A stretch of DNA of 64,000 nucleotides from Anthonomus grandis grandis (Eukaryota > Arthropoda > Insecta > Coleoptera > Curculionidae), in assembly GCF_022605725.1 (NCBI RefSeq), contig NC_065567.1:39783127-39847126 (forward strand), in the 5' to 3' direction. Below, in pieces: positions 57,330 through 64,000 of this stretch (position 1 is its first letter; every line of letters begins with the position of its first letter). The notes under the pieces are model-generated. The model was not told where the DNA came from, made no database searches, and worked only from the letters and a program-made list of their open reading frames with translations. Both the position numbers and the translations under genes were made by a program.

Positions 57330-58600
57330 TATCGAAAAAAATACAGAAGAACGGTTCTACTAATAATAAATGGTCAGATCATAATTTTCACGAAGAATTA
57401 AAAACCTATTTAGTGTCATTTTTTCTAACGATGAATTGTTGCTACTTAGTAAGGGCTTTTCTGTAAAAACTCGATCTGACGAAAAACAACTTGAACATTA
57501 TTCCACCGAAACACATACGATTATAAATTTTATCACCAATATTATTGAAACAAAAGTCACGGTCTCAGGTTTTTTAAGTTCTCAACAGCCTAATATAATA
57601 TTATAACCCTTTGCATCCCTTAAAAATCGAAAAAGTTCGTTGGCTTAAACAAGAAAATCAACCAACAAGACAACAATGTTGTATTTCCAAGGCTGATAAA
57701 GGTACTTGTTTAGTTATTATGGATAAATTAACATATTTTCAAAAGGTAGAAAACTTCCTACAAGACAACAATTTTATCGAAGTATCTAATAATCCTCTTC
57801 CCTCTTTTATCAACAAAAGTTAAAAAGAAATCGAAATATCTGAATTCATTATTAAAAGGTACTAGAGCGAAAAGAAACTTATTCCGAGCAATTATTGCAT
57901 CCTAGACTTTATAGTTTGCCAAAAATCCACAAACCTGACATTCCCATTCGTCCTGTCGTTAGATTCACAAACACACCCGTTTCAAAACTTTCTTCCTGCT
58001 TAATTAGTCTTCTCTCTTCTTGTTTAAAGGATAAACTTTTGTATTTCATAAAAAAATCAACCAATTTTGTACAAAATATATATACGTTTTTTTGGTATAT
58101 ACGTTTCACCTCAATTCCACGTCTCGAAATTTTACCCATTGTCAAGCAGTTTACAACTAAACAAATTGGACGCTGATAACATTGTTCAGATCCTTCTACT
58201 TCTTAAATTTTGCTTCATAAGATTTGTAGCCAATCGTTAGTACTTGCACCTGTTTGTACCTGGGCAATCTAATTTCACCACTTTTGGCTGACTTATTTTT
58301 AAATATTATAGAGAGAACTTTCGTTTCTATATTGTTGACTGAAAATAAAATTTTAAACTGGTTTCGTTTAAATGATTGTTTTTCAATAGTTTCCATCGAT
58401 ATTTTAAATATCTGAACTCTCTTAAAAATCTACATCCATCTAGTAAATTTACTTTGGAATCGAAAATTGATAATAGCCTCAATTTCTTAGATATCATCTT
58501 TCGGTTTTTTCCGTTATTTAAAACCTTTGTACATCAGTCCGTTTTCTTGCGTTCCTCTTTATGTAGTGTCTTTTTCTGTGTAGTCTTTAACAAGTAAGTA
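57330..58600 (+). pseudogene. Penelope-like element RT relic
   Basis: Plus-strand translation shows LLSKGFSVKTRSDEKQLEHY near 57440, CCISKADKGTCLVIMDKLTY at 57680 (the ADKG motif), LYSLPKIHKPDIPIRPVVRF at 57895 (LPKIHK motif, diagnostic for Penelope RTs), then HPSSKFTLESKIDNSLNFLD near 58430. The catalytic YxDD box was not found, and the segment at about 58150-58370 is unreadable. No GIY-YIG domain follows. Dead copy. Confidence 0.8.
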
Positions 58601-59095
58601 ATTTTGTTAATTTGTTTATATCAGGCTTCATAATCTTTTTGGTTGTTCACAGAGCAGCTCTAAAGTCTGTATAAGAAACCGAAAGCGCTTAGCGGATTAT
58701 AATAATTAAAAATTGGACTATTAACACTATAATTGACATACAAAACGTTGCCTTATTATTAACTTCGTTTTTTCTTATAAACGCCACATTGTATTTTTTA
58801 AATTTTTAATTTTTTTGCAAAATGCCCTTTTTAAGGATCACAAGTAAGATTTTTAATTTTTTAACAACTTGAATTTTTGGAAAAAACTAAATTTGTTTAG
58901 TCATAGCCTACTGCGGGTAGGCTATGACTACGCATAAACTGTCAAGATAATATTTAAACGGTCAATAAATATTACACGTTATAAGTACAAGATTGACAGA
59001 AATCCTAGCAACGCAATACCGTAGTAATGCACACACATTACTTCAGGGTTACACCCTTATTATTTTAAGACATCTGTAAACATCTGTAAACAAAT
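58601..59095. other. AT-rich DNA with a fold-back
   Basis: Nothing apart from the inverted repeat at 58898-58930. Confidence 0.5.
58898..58930. repeat. Perfect 14-bp inverted repeat, 5-nt loop
   Basis: Arms at 58898-58911 and 58917-58930 around TGCGG. Confidence 0.95.
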
Positions 59096-59099
59096 AAAT

Positions 59100-59885
59100 T
59101 TAACAATAACAAAACACTTATTTTAAAATTAATTTATATTAAGTGCTCAAATTGTTGCCGCTTTATACCAAGACACAATTGCATTCTACATAATCACATC
59201 TCCCTAATATTTTGAAATTCGTCCCTTCCATAAACAAGAATTTTTAGTGTTCCCCATAAAAATGTATCTAAAATATTCAAATCAGGAGACCTTGCGGGTC
59301 ATCTTACGGGACCATCATTTCCAATCTACCTGTCACCAAACTTTTCTGAAAGATAACTTGCAACTTATCGTGTATTGTGCGGGGAAGCACCATCTTGATT
59401 CAATCAGACTGTATAGTAATTTTCTAAAGCAATTATGTTATTCAAATAGTCTTCAAAATCCAATCTTAAAAACTGGTAATAAGAATCTCCGTTAAAAGTT
59501 CCATTAATAAGATAAGGAACTAAAATTCGATTTTTATAATATAACCTTCTTAATACCTGACCAAACATTTAGGCTAAATCGCACTTGTGCCCCAATTTAA
59601 TTTTGGTTCCAAATGCGTTTATTATTTCTGGTAAAGGTACCATAGTTTGTAAATGTACTTTCATCGGTCCATATCACATTCTCAAGAAAATTGGGATAAT
59701 CAGTAATTTTTTGCACTAGCCCTTTACAAAGAAACACTCTTTCAGCATCACCAGGTGGCAGTTTTTGAGCTAAATAAACTTTAAATGGCTTAAATAGACT
59801 TTTTTTAAGTTGTCTATAAACACTTGTATGAGAGGCAACAATATTCTCGGAAACATGCCGGGTAGATTTCTCTGGATTCATATTT
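59100..59885 (-). pseudogene. Mariner-superfamily transposase relic
   Basis: The frame at 59597-59881 reads VSENIVASHTSVYRQLKKSL (helix-turn-helix), then PFKVYLAQKLPPGDAERVFL and ENVIWTDESTFTNYGTF (first catalytic Asp in WTDES). Downstream, out of frame, are SLNVWSGI, NQDGASPHNTR-like (second Asp) and PARSPDLNILDTFLWGTLK (third). This follows the order of the intact transposase at 43104. Termini were not found. Confidence 0.75.
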
Positions 59886-60490
59886 ATCTACAAAGTATTT
59901 TTTTATGTAGCGCAATAAGTAAAAAAATTGCTAATCCATACCTCGAACCAAACATACTAAGATTTTTATCCAAGTTTTAAGTAAAGTCAGTTTATTAGAG
60001 CCTAGAGATACTATAATAGTATCACCCAATATTCCCGCCCATGGATTGTCTTCACACAATTCCTAAAGGTATTGCATTTTGTACGCATGAAAATTATTTT
60101 AATTAAGTACCTTACGAAATTATTCATGAAAAATTCGTGTTAACGCTTAGCCTCGCGAGTCTATCAAATACTCTACGCTGAACTAATTTTTTGTTTGCCG
60201 CCGATCATGTTTCTTCAAATTTTAAACTCAGTTGCCTCACGTAAGTATGACATTTTTTGAATAAAAAATCTTTATTCAACCAGGGAAATAAATACAACAA
60301 ATTTACAAATTATTCTTAATTTATAAATACAACCTCCTGGAATCATATTATCACTAATATTATAAATACAAGGTGCGTCAACATGGCGTACTGCTAAAAG
60401 AGCGCCTAAACTATACCATGTGGAAAAAACCTATATGGCACTGGTATAAGGTTGACGAAAATCTTCAAACTATAAATAACTTTTTATATA
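59886..60490. other. AT-rich DNA, nothing recognised
   Basis: No supported feature. Confidence 0.45.
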
Positions 60491-61594
60491 TGCAGGGTGT
60501 TTTTTTGAAATGGAACACAAATCCCCTTTATTTCATAACGTTATGCTTTTGAGGACAAGAGCTTTACACTGATATTTAATTTTTTTAAATTTATTACGGC
60601 GCACTGTATTTTGTCTTATAGGGAAATGAGGACAAAATGAATTGCTTTAAAATACTGTTGTCAAGAACTGGAAGGCATTAAATTTTAAGAATAGATAAAT
60701 TTACAAATTATACAATGTGAAATACGAAGGATAAATATTTCATTTTAATATGATGTCCTATATATTGGGAAACTGCTGTAAAATATTTTGAAATGAATCA
60801 AACACACAAAAGTTAAAATTATATGTGTATGTAGACATTATATAGGGTAAAATACAAAATATAAATATCTTAATTATGCTTTTTATATTTGCAAATAATG
60901 TAAAATATTTATAAAAGTAAAAATGCTATAATACTAACAATGTAAGTATGTATCTGTAATAATCCAACGAAAAAAATAATTTCTTATAAAGGATGTTCAA
61001 AAAAATCTAGCACCTATTTAATTTTTTAACTTTTAACCAAATACTTAATTTATTTATTTTACTTTTCGAAAAAACTTAATAACAAAAATTAGATTCTCAA
61101 ATTTAGAAAATCGGTTTTTAAAAAAACTTTTATTTTGTACAAATTTTGCGGTAGCAAAGCTATATGAATAGAAGTAAGCAATATTACTATTTTCTGGTGT
61201 TTATAAATACATATTTTCTTTCATATCCTGATCCTCTTCCCATGCTCCTATTAGGTAAGTTCTTTCTTTTTTAGTAGAATATTTATTATTAAATTTTTAA
61301 ATTATTGTTTTTTTTTTATTATTTTTTTTTGGCCTCAACAGAATTCAGGGAGCCTTTTGTGTAAGGGATATCTCTGTAAATCTGCATATTATGGCCTGTT
61401 GGTCACCGTGCATTAATACCTTTTTTATTTTGTTACAAATTCTTCGATTTTTTTTTGTTATTGGTAAATGATGAAATACTCAATATTTAGTGGAATTTTG
61501 TAATATTTGAAATTTTGTAAAAGTTAATACACCTACCTATTAGTTTTATTCTTTGTGCTTAAATGCTGTAATTTCTTGGTGACTAATAAACGTC

Positions 61595-61630
<36 letters not shown>

Positions 61631-61807
61631 ATAGAATACTAGATAATAGAATGCGATTAACCAAAAGGGCATACGTTATTATCAACAATATATGAGATTT
61701 TTTGAGTCTAACTCAAAAGACTACTCTTATCTGAGAAATGTGAAACCAAAAGCAAAAAAGTCTCGTGACTTGCAATAACTCAATTTTTCTAAATGGAACA
61801 CTCTGCA
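60491..61807. mobile_element. Possible non-autonomous mariner-type element
   Basis: ATGCAGGGTGTTTTTTTGAA from 60490 and AATGGAACACTCTGCAT ending near 61807 are similar inverted ends. The interior has no transposase. A (TTA)n run at 61595-61633 lies inside. The pairing is tentative. Confidence 0.35.
61595..61633. repeat. (TTA)n microsatellite
   Basis: About 12 units with one GTA interruption. Confidence 0.9.
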
Positions 61808-62109
61808 TTTTTCTCTTTCATGAAATTTGTTTTTTAAATGTCTTCCTTTTTTTACAAAGTCTATTATATTTTTAAAAATTCTATCAAGATTGCATAAAAA
61901 ACTTGTTTATATTGTTTGATAGACTATCGGCTAAATTACTGATCTAACATTTCAAGTAAGTAACACATAGCAACTAAGTAGTTGCATTTGGTTTACTGTT
62001 TTTTTTTTAAAATTGCTAATAAAATTAAAATTTAAAGATTAACATTATTGTAATAATAGCGGGTTGGGAAGGGCGGGAAGACTTTTTTCCACAAATGAAA
62101 ATGCCAATT

Positions 62110-62160
62110 TTTTTTCAAGGCTTATGCATTTCGATGAGCTCACTCAGCATCATCAGACTC
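62110..62160 (-). ncRNA. Hammerhead ribozyme motif of the Penelope-like element
   Basis: Core CUGAUGA (62156-62150) and GAAA (62132-62129) both match the consensus. Between them, after a U, GCUGAG and CUCAUC form stem II with one mismatch around UGAG. A 4-bp stem I is possible between CUCU and AGAG upstream. Stem III would be short and weak, as in minimal Penelope hammerheads. Confidence 0.6.
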
Positions 62161-62639
62161 TAAAATGTATTTTTTCTTTTCAGAGAAACACATTAAAATA
62201 ACAAACAGGAAGTTAAAATTAAAAGGTACAACAAAAATTAACGAATTTACAAATAAAAGTCAAAGTTTTAAAAAACCTTACCTAACACTACATAGCTGTC
62301 ATGTTTACATGAAAAACAATCATTATTATAATAAAATCAACAAACTGTATATGGCGCGACATCTAGTAAACGCAGTTAAAACTAAGGTTTGAACATGAAA
62401 GATAAAACTATAACGATAAAGGCGAATAAGCTCGAATTATTATTGAACGTCAGAGTACTATAGTAGCGCGGGGAGAAGAGGTTATTTAAGAAAAGGGTAA
62501 AATTGAGAAGAAAGGTGGAGGGGGAGGTATGAATGATAAGTATTTCTTAAAAAGGATATTATTTATTTATTGAAAGTCGCAAGCAATATATATTCTTTAA
62601 CCCAATATATATTCTTTATCTATGGTCGCAAGGTTGTGT

Positions 62640-62990
62640 GTAGTTAGGGAGTTGTTAGAGAGCGTTAGTCTGGTCATTGACACAAACCAAATCTGGTGAT
62701 TTTATGGCATTTTTAATTACGAGGATCTCTAAAAGGTCCAATCTTAAGCCTTTCTGACAAACATGAAGAATCTTTGTGTCTGCATCCGGTACGAACCTGC
62801 CTAATGTCTAGCCTCGATGATATGGTTGGCGAAAGGTGAAGAAGTATTAATAATAAACTTATTTACATTATTTTCTATTAATTTGGTATGTTCTTTTACT
62901 TTAGTTTTAATTCTCCTTCCGCTTTGCCCGATGTAGCACACATTACAGTCAGGATGAGAAGATTTCAGTCTGTAGACCCCTGATCTGTGG
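62640..62990 (-). pseudogene. GIY-YIG endonuclease domain
   Basis: ATHRSGVYRLKSSHPDC, NVCYIGQSGRRIKTKVKEHT and SSPFANHIIEARH. GVY and YIG are the signature pair, and the Arg and His of IGQSGRR and ANHII fit the family. This domain nicks DNA to prime Penelope reverse transcription. The domain itself is open, but it is separated from the RT by stops. Confidence 0.85.
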
Positions 62991-63399
62991 GTTGCAGGAA
63001 TGTTATCTTTGGTGTTAACTAGGTGCTTAGATAAATTATTAGAAGTATGATGTGTGTGCTACATGAGGCTGTCTGAGTGTCTCATAAAACTTTTGGCAAC
63101 TTGGCTGGATAATTTATCGAAATAAGTAATGCTTCTATAAACGAAGGCTTTATTATCTTTACATAAGAGTTTTTTATTTACGGATTTATTGAGTGTTTAA
63201 ATTAAATTTTATTAATGACATTGTCAGGATATCCGTTGTTTTTGGAAATTTCAAATATAGTTTTTAATTCTTTTTGAAAGCCATTTGAAAAAAGAGGAAT
63301 ATTAAATTGTCTGTGAAAAAGTGAACTTTTTGGTTGAAAGGATGGTTAGAAGAAAAAGGGATAACATTGTCAGTTGCTGACGGCTTTCTATAAATTTCA

Positions 63400-63942
63400 A
63401 ACTCCAATGAATCTGTATTAGATTTCTAGATCAATAAAAAGGGAAGAGGGATCTACTAAAAAGGGGAGACCACCCCCAATTTCCTTTTTATAGGAAAAGT
63501 TAATACACCTATGAACGAAATTAAGATGTTTTAAAAAATCTTGCAGATCTCTTTCAGAACCGGTGAATATAGTGAAAAAATCGTCCATGTACCTAAACCA
63601 ACATGTAATAAAACTTTTATATAAGTTGCTTTCTGATATTTTTTTTCAATAAAAGACATGAAAACTTCTTTGAGAACGGAAAATCCAAATTAATGAAAAG
63701 TTCCCTTCATTAGAATAGAACTTTTCATTAATTTGGAAGAAGTTTTGTTTTAAAACGATATCTATAAGGGAACAAATTTCTAGGATAATATGGGTAGGTA
63801 GATTAGAATTTAAGAACAATATATCTCGTATATGGGATAAGCATTCATCGGGAGGGATACTTAGGAATATATTCGAAAAGTTGTAGCGGGGGGTACTTAC
63901 GTACTTGCCCTCTAACCTTTGACGTCGCAGGGTATCCGTCAA
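63400..63942 (-). pseudogene. Penelope-like RT catalytic region
   Basis: SLIDIVLKQNFFQINEKFYS at 63646-63942, interrupted by a fold-back. It then resumes after a frameshift as CWFRYMDDFFTIFTGSERDL (YxDD box intact) and DFLKHLNFVHRCINFSYKKE, as expected for Penelope elements. Confidence 0.85.
63684..63737. repeat. Perfect 20-bp inverted repeat, 14-nt spacer
   Basis: Arms at 63684-63703 and 63718-63737. One arm is Penelope RT coding sequence (FQINEKF); the other is an inverted copy inserted 14 bases downstream in the coding sense. Confidence 0.95.
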
Positions 63943-64000
63943 CCCCCCTCACTATTTCTTTACAGTTATAGGAGAAAAAGTTGAGAAAATGCCTCGAGCG

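Larger units (their letters stand above)
62100..64000 (-). mobile_element. Penelope-like element, RT to 3' end
   Basis: Minus strand. It runs from the window edge through RT (64000 to about 63400), a linker and a GIY-YIG endonuclease (about 62990-62640) to a 3' region carrying a hammerhead motif at 62110-62160. RT, then GIY-YIG, then a terminal repeat with a hammerhead is the known order of Penelope-like elements. Stops and frameshifts in the RT make it inactive. The 5' part lies outside the window. Confidence 0.85.

Noticed and set aside
1..64000. tRNA, rRNA or conserved host ncRNA genes
   Set aside because: None recognised on either strand by eye. A covariance search would be needed to exclude them.

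Overview
This is AT-rich eukaryotic DNA, roughly 70% A+T by eye, made almost entirely of transposable elements of different ages. The mixture of CR1/jockey-type non-LTR elements, R2/R4-type non-LTR elements with a restriction-like endonuclease, Ty3/gypsy, Penelope-like elements and many Tc1/mariner-superfamily relics is what an insect genome looks like. I lean towards a beetle, but nothing here proves the order. No bacterial-style operon, CRISPR array, rRNA or tRNA was seen. The only candidate host-gene piece is one short minus-strand exon (2230-2337) with a signal peptide and splice sites on both sides.

Layout. 1-9.2 kb: the candidate exon, a mariner relic (3866-4854) lying against a decayed non-LTR element (4855-6450), an LTR-like repeat and two Tc1-like relics. 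9.4-13.6 kb: the best preserved retrotransposon, minus strand, with ORF1, endonuclease, reverse transcriptase (RT) and C-terminal parts, broken only by two frameshifts. 13.65-13.82 kb: a TA repeat and a 37-bp inverted repeat. 15-17.6 kb: a Ty3/gypsy pol relic. 18.0-21.2 kb: a jockey-like element carrying two nested insertions, one with a 7-bp target duplication. 21.6-23.2 kb: another non-LTR relic. 25.5-40 kb: transposase relics, an R4-like 3' end, a GC-rich jockey-type copy and three further RT relics. 42.25-44.85 kb: a complete Tc1/mariner-superfamily transposon with about 550-bp terminal inverted repeats (TIRs) and an intact 361-residue transposase. 47-49 kb: an R4-like RT relic. 50.8-52.4 kb: a Tc1 element with insertions. 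57.3-58.6 kb and 62.1-64 kb: Penelope-like elements, the second with a GIY-YIG endonuclease and a hammerhead-ribozyme motif. Most other DNA is featureless or holds single transposon ends.

Two signals cut across the annotation. First, perfect inverted duplications of 14-37 bp, several with loops of exactly 4 nt, sit inside decayed transposon genes. At 39.2 kb the original reading frame can be followed straight through the insertion, which makes a fold-back template switch the likely cause. Second, hammerhead-like sequences occur at 41.2, 52.0 and 62.1 kb. The first two lie in small repeats flanked by inverted arms, apart from any Penelope coding sequence.

All calls come from reading the sequence and translations by eye. 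Clade names and element ends are the least certain parts.
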